From positions 7,006,001-7,070,000 of the forward strand of contig NGZR01000002.1 in NCBI GenBank assembly GCA_002197995.1: a DNA stretch of 64,000 nt, given 5' to 3'. This stretch comes from Gaeumannomyces sp. JS-464 (taxonomy: Eukaryota > Ascomycota > Sordariomycetes > Magnaporthales > Magnaporthaceae). The notes beneath the pieces are model-generated. The model had not been told where the DNA came from. It made no database searches and was given only the letters and a program-made list of their open reading frames with translations. This document shows positions 34,147-46,984 of the stretch, in pieces; the stretch's first letter is position 1, and each line of letters begins with the position of its first letter. The position numbers and the translations under genes are program-made.

Positions 34147-36931
34147 TTACTGAGAGTCGAGATCGTGCTGTGTCGCAACAGCCCAGCTCTCCGGGTCGAG
34201 GATGTATGTGGATATCTTGCCCGCCTCGGTGCCGACGGCTAGAACCAGGCCGGCTTTACTGGCGCCGTCACCACCATCCAGCGGCCGCCAGAGGAAATCC
34301 ACGGCTGTGGCGGGGTGCTCCAGAGGGATCGTGGCGGCGAGCTGGAACGTGGGGGTTGCAGTAGCCGCGAGGCCCTCGACTTCGCCGCTTCCCTCGGCCT
34401 TGTTCTCTTTCAGGGTCCACACTTTTACGTTCTTGTCCCGGCCGGCCGTGGCAAACGCCCTCAGCGGACCTTGCGCTCCCGCAGTCAGCGGCGGGGCCCA
34501 GGCAGCGTCGAGAATCATCCTCGTGTGGCCCTTGGGGTTCGCCTGGAAGAGGCCGTAGCGCAGCTCCGCGTCGGCGTCGGGCTTGGCGACGCCTCCTGCC
34601 TCCTCCGCCGGCGGCGCCGCGGCACCGCGCTGAAAGACGGTCCACTGGCGGTCGCGGCCGGCGGAGAGGAGGAAGGCATCGTCCGGGCTGAAGCGCAGGC
34701 GAGTCACCGTGAGCGAGTGGGCGGCTAGGGGCGCGCGGACCTCGGTCCAGCGCGGGGAGGTCGCGAAGAGCCGGATGACGGCGTGGTTGAGCGAGCTGGC
34801 ACGGCACGCGCTCGCCACCACGCGGCCGTCGTGGCTCGCAGCCAGGCACGACAGCTCGTACCCGTGCCCATACAGCTTCTCAATTTCGGGCCAGAGCGTG
34901 TGCCGCGAGAGACTGTCCTCGTACGGGGGACGCGCCAGGTCCAGCGTAGAGGCGCGGAAGAGGGGTGCTGTGGTCGCTGCGTCCGGGTCTTGGCGGCGCC
35001 CGCCATCCTCGGCTGCAGCATGCGCTGCCGCCGCCGCTGCCGCCTCGGCCTCGTCGGCTGCCTCATCGTCGACTGCCTCCACGGCCTTGTTGGACAGGCC
35101 GAGGACGGGGATGTTGGCGGCGTCCGGGAGGGCGTCTAGGCCGCCGTCACCCGAGCCCGAGGCGATGGCGCCGTTGCCGGTGAGGCGGGTTAGCAGGCGG
35201 GCCACGGCCTTGGGGGCGTTGAAGACGCGCATCAGCTTCTCGTCGGCGCCCGAGACGAACTGTGAAGGTCCCAGGCTGTCTATGCAGTTCAGGTCATAGC
35301 CGTGGATCTGGGGCGGGCCATCTCGGCCACGTCGGCGGCAACAGTTGCTCACTGTTTCCGTCTCCTTTAGTCTCGTCCCTTGTCCTCCACTCTGCGTGCA
35401 GACGCGTGGTCTGGTCCGATGACGTGGATAGCAGGTACCCGCCGTCGCGGGACCAAGTGATGCCTGTGACGGCTTTTGTGTGTCCCGATACGGAGAGTGC
35501 CTGGCGCCACATGCCGCTGAAGTTGTCCCCGCTGGCATTGTCCACCTCTAGGTCCCAGCGCCTCCAGCTGCCGGTGCGGCCCAGACACACGACGGTGCGA
35601 CCCGAGGGTGACCAGAGGCCGGTCCAGAACCCACCAATGCTGCCCGTGGCCGTGGTGGCGCCTTTCTCCTTACTCAGCTCGCCGAGCCGGGCGCTGGTGA
35701 TCCAGATGCCGGAGTCTACGTCGGCCTCCCATATAGCGAGCGAGTTGTCGGCCGAGGTGGAGAGGAGCCGCGGCCTGATGTTGCCACCGTCTGTGGTAGT
35801 AACTGGTGAGGAGTGCCACTTGGCGCTGTAGATCCAGTCGTCGTGGCCCAGGAGCAGGGCCTCGAACGAGACCGAGTATTCGGCGGCGCCGGCTGTGAAC
35901 TTGTGTGCCTTGTTCGACGGCGACTTGCCGGGGAACGCCAGAGGCGACGACGACGGTCCACCGCCTCTTGGTGTTGCTTCTTCCGTCTTGGAGGCCTGCG
36001 AGTCGTCCGCCCCGCCCCTGTGCACCCTCCACAGCCGGATGTACTTGTCTTGGCTCGCTGAGGCGAGCAGCAAGTCACTCTGGGGCGCCTTGGACGCGTC
36101 CTCCCAGGCAAAGTCGAGTGACCTGATCCACCCCTCGTGACCCGAGAGGGTGGCCTGCAGTTTAAACTCGACAGCATCGGTGCCCGGCGCTGCGGCGGCA
36201 TCGGCATCGGTAGCGGTGGCAGTGGCAGTGGCAGTAGGTGCGGCAAACACCTGAACGACAGCCTTGGTGCCTGCCGCAGCCAAGATATATGACTTATCCT
36301 CGCCGTCCAGCGGGCTCAGAGCCAGTGCCAGGGGGAAGAACTTGGGCTTCGTCTGGATGGTCTGCAGAAGGCGGAGAGCACCAGCCTCTAGGGCCCATAC
36401 TTTGATGGTCGCGTCGGCAGCGCCCGATGCTGCCAAGGTCCGGGTCCTCCCCGCCGCACTGCGGCCGAGGACGGCGATGCAGTGGACAGGCGCAGTGTGC
36501 TCGTGCACCGTCTGACGGAGCAGCGCCGTGCCGTCGGGCCCGAGTTGCCACAGGATCAGACACTGGTCATCGGAGCCGCTCACCAGGTACGACGAGGGCG
36601 CTTCTCCATCGGAGCCGCCACCAGTGCCCGCGAGTACGAACTTGACAGCCTTGACGGTGTCTTTGTGCCCGCGCAGCAGCCTCGTCACACCCTGGGGCCG
36701 CTCGTCCTGGGTTGGCACGTGACTGTCAGGGCCCTGGTCGCTGGTCGAAAAGGAGCAACAGCATGAACAGCATGCGCAGCAACTCACAGTCGGCCTCCAC
36801 AGGGCAATGTTTGCGTCGGTGCCATAGGCCACGGTGCCGTCGCAGCTCCAGTCGGCGACAGCGCTGTGTCTGTTGGCGCCGGCCGAGATGTAGACGGCGT
36901 TGGCGTCGATGTTGGGTGGCCCCATGGTCAT
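34147..36931 (-). CDS. ELP2: Elongator complex subunit 2 (WD40), frame interrupted once
   Basis: WD-repeat subunit of Elongator, which modifies wobble U34 of tRNAs (cm5 / mcm5). Exon 1 36788-36931 (starts MTMGPPNIDANAVYISAGAN; the second Met at 36925 is also possible), an 81-base intron (GTGAGT..CAG) 36707-36787, then a large exon. Two seven-bladed propellers: blades recognisable as LLRGHKDTVKAVKFV, VSGSDDQCLILWQL, LSGHEGWIRSLDFAW, LLGHDDWIYSAKWHSS, LSTSADNSLAIWEAD, VSGHTKAVTGITWSRDGGYL, then in the second half LYGHGYELSCLAASHDGRVV and LSAGRDRQWTVFQ. The conserved ARPQIHGYDLNCIDSLG block is present, but just before it (~35309-35330) two bases are missing: a G4 run at 35309-35312 and one near 35325. 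The linker DDEAADEAEAAAAAAAHAAA is expanded. Ends at the TGA/TAA near 34147. Confidence 0.9.
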
Positions 36932-37395
36932 CGGATACAGTCGCCTACCTCAGCCTCGGTGCTGCTATCATTGCTTTGTCAAGGTAGGTAGTTCAGCACT
37001 ACTTGTTTTTGGCTCTACTGCAGGTGGTTTTTTCGATATTTGTTATCACTCCCCAGCTGCTTTTTCATCCAAGGGATTTCCTCATCTGCCGTCCATTGTG
37101 CAGCGCCGCATGACTCTTGGAGGGGAGGAGCCACAGTGGGAAATAAGCGAAATAGACATGGTCAACCCAAGTGATTTGTGCTTGCACGTGATGAGTACAC
37201 ACTGTGTCATGATCGTGCTGGCGACGATTGACTTTGCTTGAACCCCTCCGTCTTGCATGCATGGCAGGTGCGATTTCTATCGTGTGCGTGGAGCCCCATC
37301 AGTCAAGACCTGCCCAAAGCAGCGTTTGCATCTTGGGCAAAACCATCTCGCCAACCCAACGAACAAACAGGCAGACCCCCAGACAACCAAACGCA
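36932..37395. promoter_or_regulatory. Shared ELP2/URM1 divergent promoter
   Basis: 464 bases between the two start codons. Contains a TAGGTAGG-like motif at 36984-36992. No coding signal. Bidirectional activity is inferred from the arrangement only. Confidence 0.5.
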
Positions 37396-38223
37396 ATGTC
37401 TCCGGACGCAGCCGCTTCTTCAACGGCGTCGCAGGCTGTCGTGCCACCGCCAACCGCACTCGTAGCGGCAGCGGCAGCGACGCCACCCTCAGGGAAGAAG
37501 CAAACCCCCACGCTCGCCGTCGTGGTCGAGTTCTCGTCAGTCGCACTTTTTCGTCGTTGCTTTTGTCCTTCTTTCCTTTTTGCTGCTGTCACGTATGCTT
37601 GGCGACGGGCCTGTGACTGATAAGACTCCCTACTTCGGCCTTGTGCTCTGCAGTGGCGGCCTCGAGATGCTTTTTTCGCATCAGATGCGCCACCAGCTCG
37701 CCCTCCCCAGCACCGATGACCAGGGCAGCCCGGCCAATATAGCGTTCCTGATCGACTATTTGTGCCGCCACACAATGAAGGATGCCCGCAAGGACCTCTT
37801 TGTGCTCGATGGCCACCTGTGAGTCCAGTCCGCCTCCTTTTTCGCGCCGATCATCCCTCCCGCTGTCACTTCCTCCTTCTCCCCTCTCTCCCGTCACCGC
37901 CCGTTCTCCTTCAGGGCTGGCCTGTCACAGGTCGGCGGCCGAAACAGGCCGCTTGGGGAGATGCATCACTTGGCTATGCACTATAGTTTCCGTCTGCAAT
38001 AGCCGTCGGGGAACAGATCCCAGGGGTGAGGAGGGGGCGTGTGTGGCAAAGGGCGTCTCTGACTGGCTTTAATTTCTTTTCCTTCCTTTCTCGGCTGCCT
38101 CTCAGTCGCCCGGGGATCCTTGTCTTGATCAACGACGCCGACTGGGAGCTCGAGGGTGAGGAAGAGTATGTGATCCAGCCTGGCGACAACATCCTATTCG
38201 TCTCGACGCTCCACGGGGGCTGA
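37396..38223 (+). CDS. URM1: Ubiquitin-related modifier 1
   Basis: Three exons: 37396-37535, 37654-37818, 38106-38223, 423 bases, 140 aa with matching phases. It is a beta-grasp sulphur carrier: the C-terminal Gly-Gly is thiocarboxylated by Uba4 and donates sulphur for 2-thiolation of wobble U34 (mcm5s2U); it also conjugates to proteins (urmylation). The core is [10 protein letters not shown], then [38 protein letters not shown] and finally FVSTLHGG at the C-terminus, all hallmark Urm1. Yeast Urm1 is 99 aa; here an extra ~40-residue Ala/Ser/Pro-rich N-terminus precedes the core, with no other ATG in exon 1. Intron 2 is 287 bases and pyrimidine-rich. It lies head to head with ELP2. Confidence 0.97.
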
Positions 38224-41200
38224 GCGGTAGGCCATCCGGTCTCGCCCCAACCGCCGGCCCTCCCTGAAAGGGTCGCGGTAATCAGCAGATTTGGGACCAG
38301 TCACCCCCGCCGCCGGGTCAAAGAGCCGATCCCGCCGTGGGACGAGGACAAGAGCTATAATATCGCGGGAGGGCCGGGGTGTCTTGTTTACCGAGTATGA
38401 GTGTACGTCGTGTGTCCATGTCAGCCACGCCCGCCGGATGCTCCCGGTGTCTCGCCGAGAGAGAGAGAGGACGCATGCGAGAGACGTGGACGGACGGCAG
38501 GGAGGGGGCGAGTCTAGCCATCTGCCAACCAGACAGCCAACCAGCCAACCATGCACTCGCTGCAACGCTCACTCCCCGTCCTTGTCCTTGGCCTCGGGTA
38601 ACCGCCTACGACGTGTCCATCGGTCGATTGCTTTTTGCAAACAACAGCGTGGCCTCTCGTCAAGACCGTTTCCGAGGGTCGCCCAAACGAAACATGTCAC
38701 CGTGCCCGCTGTGGTTGGCTGCTGTCCTCGCTGCGCTTGGGAGAGGCCCGTCCCTGAAAGGTTAAAGGCCCCACGTTTCGTGGAGGCGGGAAGATGCCTG
38801 GCCAGCTGAAGGGAGAGGAGTGGCCGGGATAAGGCGGCATCACGGATGACACCTCGAGCCCCTCTTTCCTGGTGCGTGCGTGGGCGCAACCCACTGCCGA
38901 CCTGGGTTGCGCCTCCCGCGCCTCATGCAGGATTCGATGTGGGTGGGTACTGGCCGTGGCCGTCTGAGCCTCTCAGCTGTCCGGGCTTGTTTTCCTTTGT
39001 TTTTGTTTCTTTTCTTTTCTTTTCCTTACCTCCTTTCTTTCCTTTTTTTTCCCCGTGGGAAGATGATAAGCGGGTGCGGCTGGTGCTCCTCCCTTTCCGA
39101 CGGTGTGAGGTGATGACGGATGGGCAAGGCCTCACTCCACTCTGGCAACCGGGCTCTTCCCTGGAGACCTGCATGTCTTCTTGCGCTCTGGAGATGCTCC
39201 CAAGGCCGACCTCGGGCCAGTCACAGCAGCCAAAGTAGCCTGCCTCGCGCTTTGGGGCCCAATCTGCCACCGGGGAGGGCTTATTCACGTCTGTGTTAAT
39301 GGGGGAGTGGGCGTACTGCTGTTGTCAATGATACTTCGGGCCTTCCTCTCGCGATTTTCCAGACGCAAGCGCGGCAAAAACCGTCCGAATACAGCCCGTT
39401 TCCCTTAGGGTGCTGTGTACGAAGCAAGTACTTCGAAAAGGGGACATGCGTGATGATTGATGCATGGACACAATCTCACCCACGCACACAACGCACACGC
39501 ACACGCGCCTGGACGCCGACGAGATGTGGCGTGCCATACTGGATCCATCCCTAGCGAGACCTGCATAAGGTTGTGTGGTAAAAAAAGAAAAGAAAAGAAA
39601 AGAAAAAGAACGCAATGGAAAAATTTGATGACCAGAAAAAGCAAAAATCGCGCGCGTTCGATCGCTGTCAACCGCAGGCGGAGAAGGGCACGAAGGGCAC
39701 CCACACACTTTCTCACTCTCTAACTCACTCACACGCAACCGGCAAAGTGCCTCACCCTTCCGCGACGCATCTTGGATGCTACCCCAATGGCCCCAAGCAC
39801 TAGACAAACAGCTCAAAGCGGCCATTCGGCACGAGGCCTCACTCCCCCATACCGACTTTTTGCGCATTCATTTGCATCGCCATTTTTTTCCCTCCTCTCG
39901 CGCCCGACCGCTTCCGCCCTCCCAGGCCGGAACCGAATGTCGTGGCGATAAAACCGAAAACTCGGTGAAAGGGGGCGGGCGGCCGCCCAACGCGGTTACG
40001 AGAGCGCGCGTCAATTTGCGATTTCAATGGTCCAAAACTCTCCGACCTACATTGGCTGGTACCTGACCTGCACAGCAACAGACACGAGAAGGTGGCTTGC
40101 CCTCCTACCGCCTTTTCGTTTTCTCCCAACTTTTCTCGGGTTGGCTGAATTTTTTCTTGTTCCTTCACTCGGGTTGCAAGGGAAAAAATTCACTTTGCCC
40201 TTCGCCCGACCTTTGAGGGGACCTACTTTGTTGTCGCTGTTTCTGCTCCTGCTTCTTCTCCTGCTTCTCAACCCTTTTACTTCCTGCTTTCCCGGGCGGC
40301 GCGCCGAGAGTTGTCCGATGGGTGCACACACTTGCACGGCTGGGTGTCTTTATACCACCCTGAGTGTTTCTCTCCTGTCCACGTGCTCCCCTCCATCTGT
40401 CCACCTCTTCACATCACAAACGAGGAGAAAAGTGACTTGTGACACGTTCTACGTCAAAAGAAGCTTCCAATCCCACCACTCCGTACGTCACTTTCCCTTG
40501 CCCTGTCACACCGTCAGTGACGGATGTTGGAAGCAAGTAACAACGGGAAGGCGGGAGAAGAGAAAAAAAAAATGAACCATACCATTCTCAGCTGAAGGAG
40601 CGGAGTCCGCTCCTTCCAGGGGCGAGCTAGACAACATGCAATCCAGTCACGTCCCTCGCCATCGGGCGCCAACGCCAATGGTGACGAGTTTTTTTTTTTT
40701 TTTTCCGTCGTTCTTGATTCTGTATTTTCTCTCTCTCTCGCTCACCCTGTCGTTTCCCTCTGCTTTTTTCGCGATTAAACTTTGGGACATTGACAAGGGT
40801 TGATTAGTGATCCAGCCGTGCGGGAATCAAGGGACCGTAACTCCCTACGCCTTCCTCCGTCTCTCTGCCTCCCTGTCACACGCACTCTCTCTTCGTCTTC
40901 ATTCTTTCCTTCTCTCCCATGCATCGCGGGGCTGGGGAACTTTGGCTCAAAACGGAAAAGACGGGAAACATGGTCGGCCCATTGTCGATCAGCCCCCCGA
41001 AACTGGTCAGGCTGCCTAGGTATTCGCCGTCTCTGTTGTATCATTGTCGCCTTGGCCGATGAGCTAGGCTTGTTTATACCCTCCAAAAGCAGTGACGTTT
41101 CCTTGGCCGGCGCTCTCGGACAGCCAACTACCTTGGAAGGAGGCGGCGCCCTCTCCCTCGGTTTGGGCACGGTAGGACAAGGGTGGCACGAGGACACAGA

Positions 41201-42859
41201 ACGGACCGACCGAGAAAGGAGCACGGGGCTTGCTAAGGTAGGAGCGCATATATATCGCGTCAACATATACAGAGGTATGCCTAAGAACAAGTACCTCGGG
41301 GTGGTATCTAGAAACTATTCATAAGAGAAAAAAAAAAAAGAAAAGCTGTGTATCGAAAAGCATGTAGCAGGGATAGCCCTTGGAAGGCAACAGAGGAAAT
41401 GTTGTGACAGCGAACAAACCCGGACAAAACCCGGTTTGTTATGACAGGTTGCAACCCACAGAGCGAGATGGTATGGCAAGGGAAGGGGTGATGGGCTCGA
41501 AGGAGGGAAGTGAATCAGAACTGACAGAAGGGGAGACCGAGGGGAGAAAAAAAAAGACGCAGCAAAGCGAGCAGCAGCGCGTTTTGCTGACCCCCCATTC
41601 TCACACCCTGTATCCGAACGAATCCACAGCCTCGAAGAACCCAGAACCCACTCCAACCCGACCGACCGCCCCGAAAGGGTGCCGTGGTGCATGGCCCACC
41701 CCTCCCCTAACTCTCTCTCTCTCTCTCTGTCTCTGTTCCTCATCTTTTTTTTCGTTTGTTGGTCTCCCTCATCCTCTCTCCTCGCCGTCTTGTCATCACA
41801 CCGGTCCGTCCCTGATCCCTTGGTTCCCTTCCCTTGCCCCCCTTATCCCGCCGTGCGCCGTCGAATCATCGTGACAAGTCCCCTCCTCCGCCCTTAAACA
41901 CCCCTCCCCCCACCGCCGCCGAATGCGCCAATAGGTAGCCCACCGGTTCACGCATGGTCCTTCTGACACGAGAGAGATAGACCGGCGGCCGTTGAACCCA
42001 GAGACGGAAAGAAAAAAAAAACAAAAAAAAAAAAAGAGTAGTCGAAAAAATACGCCAGAGTGGAGTGCCAGCCAACCAAGGCTCTTAGGCGACGCGCCCG
42101 CGGGCACAGTGGGCCTTTTCGCAGCGCAGCCTATGCCCCTCCCGCGTGCGGCACTCGGCGCTCCCCTCCTCGTGTCCGATGGCTCACAGACAAGGGACTT
42201 AGGGAGACAAGATGTTGCTGTGCCGAAGGACCCTGGTGAACCCACGAAGAGAAACAAATCAGGAAAATATACAGAACAAGGAGCAATAAGAGCAAAAAGT
42301 ATTTTTGACAACAGATATCCACACATACTAGAATAAGAGAGGGGGAAAAAAAAAAGAAAAAAAAAGCCTCCATGATGACACTCCCTGATATCCCTAGGGG
42401 TTTAACACACTTTTTTGTTGGCTCCAGTAACACCTTCCTGCTGTCTGCTTATCTCGTTCTGTTATGAGCGGCCGACAAAAAAGGAAAATACAGACAAAGA
42501 AAAAAAAAATTAATAAACACAAGATGCCTGGAGAAAATGGACTGTGGCGATGCAGCTAAATAGGAAAATAGCAAAACAAGGTCTGTCCATGTAAATGAGT
42601 GACGAGAAGTGAGGATCATTCCTTGAAGAACGATTAGTGCATCCCCTAGTGCCTGTCGTCATCCCTATTCGTTGTTCTGATAACCCTTATGTCGTAAATT
42701 ACTTTGTCTGAACGCAGATGTGGTCGTATGAGAAACTGAGTCGCAAAGAATTTTGGAGGAGTAGATAGCGAGAAGGCAAAATATTCGGTCCAAGGAAATA
42801 GGACAAAGTAGATCAAACCAGAGCAAGGAGCAAGGGAGGGGGAACTGAAAACCGAGGAT
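38224..42859. other. 4.6-kb gene-poor intergenic region
   Basis: Between the URM1 stop and the C2H2 factor 3' end (convergent). Only low-complexity DNA: poly-T/TC tracts (~39,000-39,055), AAAAG runs (39,579-39,608), a T17 run (~40,689), CT repeats (41,709-41,728), A-runs (42,009-42,035, 42,350-42,365). No family-level coding similarity seen on either strand. Confidence 0.55.
41709..41732 (+). repeat. (CT)n microsatellite
   Basis: About ten CT repeats in a pyrimidine-rich stretch that extends with ctctgttcctc. Confidence 0.85.
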
Positions 42860-44854
42860 TCAGCACATCCTCTCACCGAAGGCCATCTCCCGAGGACCGT
42901 TGTCATCGCTCTGGTAAACGGCGCCGCTGTCATCGCTGTAGACAGTGGCAACCGGGGATGACGTGGACGAAGACGTCGTCACCGGGATGCCGTTATAGTT
43001 GTGCGGGTGCTCCGGCATTTCGTAGCGGTGGACGATCCCGTTGTACGGGTATCGAATATTGCCTGACTGTGTGCTGCCGAAGGACACCGGGGGGTAGGCG
43101 AGGCCCTGTTGAGGGCGCTGCTGGTGGTGCTGCGTCGAAGCAGGGTTCGATGAGTGATATGAGGAAACATTCTGGTGGTCCTGGTGACGCTGGTGCTGCT
43201 GGTGCTGGTACTGCTGGTGTTGGTGGTGCGCGGGATCACCGTAGTGGTGCTGAGAGGGTGGGCCAGCGGTACAAGGGCTCGACGTCAAACTCGCTTCGGA
43301 TTTGGTCGGGGAGTAGGAGTGAGCCGACGATGACATAGAGGACGAGCGGTCAGAGCGGTTCAGGTGGTAGCCCGGGGGTCGGACGCCTCGGCCCTTGATT
43401 CCCTTGTTCGAGTTCTTGTAGAGAGGGGCCAAGTACACCACGAGTTCCCTGTCCTCTGGCGACATGTTCTCCGGCGAGATTTTCTCCAGCCTCGCCATTG
43501 TCTGGTCCATGAACTGCTTGTGTGTCTTGTTTTGGTGGTTCTGTCCGCCGAGACGTAGTCGACCGTGGTCAGCACTGACTGCCCCTTGCCCCCTCCCAAA
43601 AAATGTCCCAGGTAAAACCTACCTTGAGATTCCCACGCTGAGTGAACTCCTTGCCGCAGTTCTCTAGCCTGCAGATGAAGTCCTTCGTCTTTTGGTGCAC
43701 CTTTTTGTGTGCCTGTCGGTTACCGCCCTGGGCGAAGCGCCTGCCGCAGATATCACAAACATAAGGCCTCTCTCCAGTGTGCTTGCGCTCGTGGGTCTAC
43801 CAAGTTTATTCATTGTCAGCAAACAATCCTGCTCCAGTATTTCTCCTTCTTCGGCACAAAAGAGCAAAGGATATTGAAGATTAAAAGTCGATGCGTACAT
43901 GAAGGTTACCAGATTGGCTGAAGCGTTTGCCGCAGTTGGGGAACTCGCAGACCTAGGCGGAACATCTTATCAGCCACTGGCAAGGCCCTTTGAATATATT
44001 TGTGCGGGATCAGGGGCACCATGCTTACATATGGCCTTTCGCCCGTGTGGGATCGGACATGGGTATCAAGCTGTGCCTTCTGTACGAACTTCTTCTGGCA
44101 GCCGCGGAAGTGGCAGGCGAATTTCCGCACAGTCAGTTTCTCGTTGGCAGGCTTGTGTTCATCAAGAGGCGAAGCGGCCTGGAACGAAAGAGTTAGTTGA
44201 GATTCGAGACAGCACCGTTCTTTGGATGGTCCTCAGAACCTGCCTTTTCGGATTCCTCAACGCGGGCCGGGTCCCGCTTCTCTATGGACTCGACAAGGGT
44301 TCCAGTCTCGGGCATGGCCTGGATGACCTTCATGAGCTTGTCGACCGAGGTGTTGAACTCGACGTGGTTGCCGACGTGACTAGCGCCTACGGCCGGGCAT
44401 TGGCCACAATCGTCTTTGAGACCCTACGGGTGGGCCTCTCCGGCGTTGTGCGCCTCCGGTGCCTGGCTTCCGCGATTTCCACGGTTGTGTCCCTGAGGCT
44501 CCTTGTGTTCACGAGCTTCTTCCGAGGTCGCTGGATGGAATGATCTGAGAACTGGATCTGGTGTTGCTGGTGGTGATGCTGGCTGTGCTGGTGCTGGTGA
44601 TTATGCTGCGATCCTACCGTCGGTATCTGGGGAGGAGCCACTGACGGGAGGCCATGGGCGTAAGGAGCGTACGACATCGGCTGCTGTAGACTGGGCGAGG
44701 GTGCCAAGGTTACCGGATACTGAGACGACAGCGTTGGTTGCTGGAGAGGAGCCTGGGTGGCCATCATGGGCGAGCCCATGTGAACGTAGCCGGATTCCAC
44801 TTCGTTCTGTTGCCACTGGCCCCAACCGGGAGGCGTTGGGAGCTGCATTTTCAA
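42860..44854 (-). CDS. C2H2 transcription factor with four zinc fingers, frame interrupted
   Basis: Fingers from N to C: KFACHFRGCQKKFVQKAQLD..H..H (exon 44029-44178), VCEFPNCGKRFSQSGNLH (exon 43899-43952), then YVCDICGRRFAQGGNRQAH..H and FICRLENCGKEFTQRGNLK (exon 43623-43796), completed by NHQNKTH in the last exon (42860-43540). TGERPY linkers join fingers, so this is a DNA-binding array resembling the Azf1 group of fungal regulators; that assignment is tentative. The C-terminal region is His/Gln-rich (QHQQYQHQQHQRHQDHQ) and the N-terminal exon (from 44854) is Pro/Gln/His-rich with RPTRRVSKTIVANARP, then NHVEFNTSVDKLMKVIQ in a shifted frame: one base is missing near 44390. The donor that joins this exon to 44178 is unresolved. 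Introns 43541-43622, 43797-43898, 43953-44028. Confidence 0.8.
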
Positions 44855-46927
44855 GGGGGCGGCTAGACTGCGAATCGGGCGGAGAATGAGGGGTTTGTTT
44901 GGGTTGCTGAAGACCTGAGAGAAACGAGTACCAGAGAGTGCCCGTGATGGAGGATAGACTCAAGCGTATGCGTCTGGCTGCGAGGAGATGTTGTATACCA
45001 AAATGTGACAAATACGAGGATGAAGCAGGCTCAAGGAGACGAAGATTGATCGCGGAGAAGAAATTAAAGCAAAAGTCCGCCGGATGCAAGAGAGTCAAGG
45101 AAACAAGGAACAGTAGAGGTGTGTGTAGTTCGCAGTTGGGTAGCGTTGCTTGAGGAGTGCGGTTTTATATCGAGACTAAGCCCAAGATCGAGGCGAGGGA
45201 GCAACAAACGATCTGGAGAGATCTGGGGCAAGAGGGCACGGTTTATATCAAGTACCGACCTTGCGATCAGGATCAGGCGTGCAGACTGTTTGGGGGGTGG
45301 AAAGATCTTGCTGGGCTGAGCGCACCCAATTGACTGGGTCCTTGGAGGGGCAGGGCTCTGTGGCACCCCTGTCAGTACGGGAGGTAAAGTTTGGACGTAC
45401 ATCCATACGACAGCAGGCTGCATACAGGCGAGCTGTACTGCGCACATACAAGGGCCCGGTCACCACTGGGGGTGAGGAAAGTCGATATGGACGGCAGCTT
45501 GGTATCCAGATTGTTAGGTGCCGGGGCAGACGGTGGGCTGGCTGGGGAGATCACGCCTTGAGGGTCCTTGATATAAGACCGGGGTCAAGGAGGTGAATGG
45601 GCGGCAGCCGTCCCTGACGCCAGGGTGCTAGGTCAGGAACCCCCACAAGACAAGCAGGCATAGGTGGCCGGGGTTGAGCAACGAAGAGTCTCCTACGTAC
45701 AGGCCGTGTACCGAGTACCAGCTACAGCTGGGGCAGAAGGCAGGCCCACTTTGGCTACTAGCCCAGTAGCAGCCCTGGACAGGGGAGGGGGTGTGTCCAG
45801 CAGGACCGACCAACAAGGCCCTCGTCACTAGACAGAATAGACCACAAGAGCATAGCCTCGCGGTCTCTCGTATGATAGCAAGAGGTCTGTTTGCGATGCT
45901 TTGGTCCGGAGCAGATCCTGCTGTTACGATCCGCGTAGTTGGTGCTCTACAGACGGAATCCTCGCTGGGAAGTAGGGTTCGGGCAGGACGGATACGGGGT
46001 GACCAATAGGCGGCAAACGAAGGGGACTTGGGTAGGAAGACAACGCGTCTGGTGGTCAGCCTCCAGCGGCACGGCGCGCCCTGAGCAGAGTATGGCACGA
46101 ACTGCTGCCGTTGGGGCAGGCGGCCGGCCTTCTGGGGAGCCCGCGGGGAAAGATTAAACCCAGCAACGACGGCATATTTGGAATCTGCGTGTATTCGGTG
46201 AAATAGACTGTTTTTGGCAGCACGGCAAGAGCTCAGCCAGCCGTTTGCGGAGCGGCAGACTTCCTGAAGCGACAGCAGCCCGCGGCTCGAAGACGGGGCG
46301 TCAAGCTCAGGGGTGGTCCCACGAACTATATCATGCGTTGATCCGTGGCGTTTCCGCCTCCCATCTCTATCGCCATCTCTGCTCGGTCGTTCTCTGGGGT
46401 CTTTCTTTTTCGTCTCCCACAAATCTGCGAGACAGGCCGCCGATACTCCCTCGAGCGGCCAGGGATCAGGATAAAACGAAAAAAAGAAAAGGCAGAGGGT
46501 GGAGGGAGATGGGAGGAGGGAGGGGCGTGATCGGATCGGTCGCATTATCGCGGATGCCAGGACCAGCCATAATTTCTGTCAGTTATCGTGTTTCTGCCCG
46601 GTTGAAACCTCACGTTCGTCTGGGGGGGCACGGAAGAGCAGCAGCCAAGTTGGAAAGGCTCGTTTTGTTCGACGGGGTATCCACGGGGCGAGAGCCAACG
46701 CAGGAAGGGTTCTGTCGACAGTTGAGCCGTCGAGTGTGACGGGCAGGGCAGCCGTGGAGGAGACTGCCTAGAGGTAGGTAGGGTCCTAGTTCGCCGCCAA
46801 AATGCTTGAATGGGAAGGATGCCGCTCTGGGAGAAGTGTGGTTGCGTGGGCGGCGCCTGACGGGCGGGCCTAGGTGCCTGGCTCCTGCCTCCTCCACCGC
46901 GAGAGGTACCTCCCAGTTCGGGTACGC

Positions 46928-46928
<1 letters not shown>

Positions 46929-46980
<52 letters not shown>
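46929..46980 (+). repeat. (TG)n microsatellite
   Basis: About 25 uninterrupted TG units (gtgtgt...), the longest dinucleotide repeat here. Confidence 0.95.

Positions 46981-46984
<4 letters not shown>

Noticed and set aside
35307..35360. A 49-base GTGAGC..CCAG intron in ELP2 as an alternative to frameshifts
   Set aside because: Splice phase does not match the conserved downstream frame and it would delete the conserved residues before ARPQIHGYD.
45628..46545. 305-aa minus ORF
   Set aside because: Composition resembles translated GC-rich intergenic DNA; no motif, no family pattern, no splice context.
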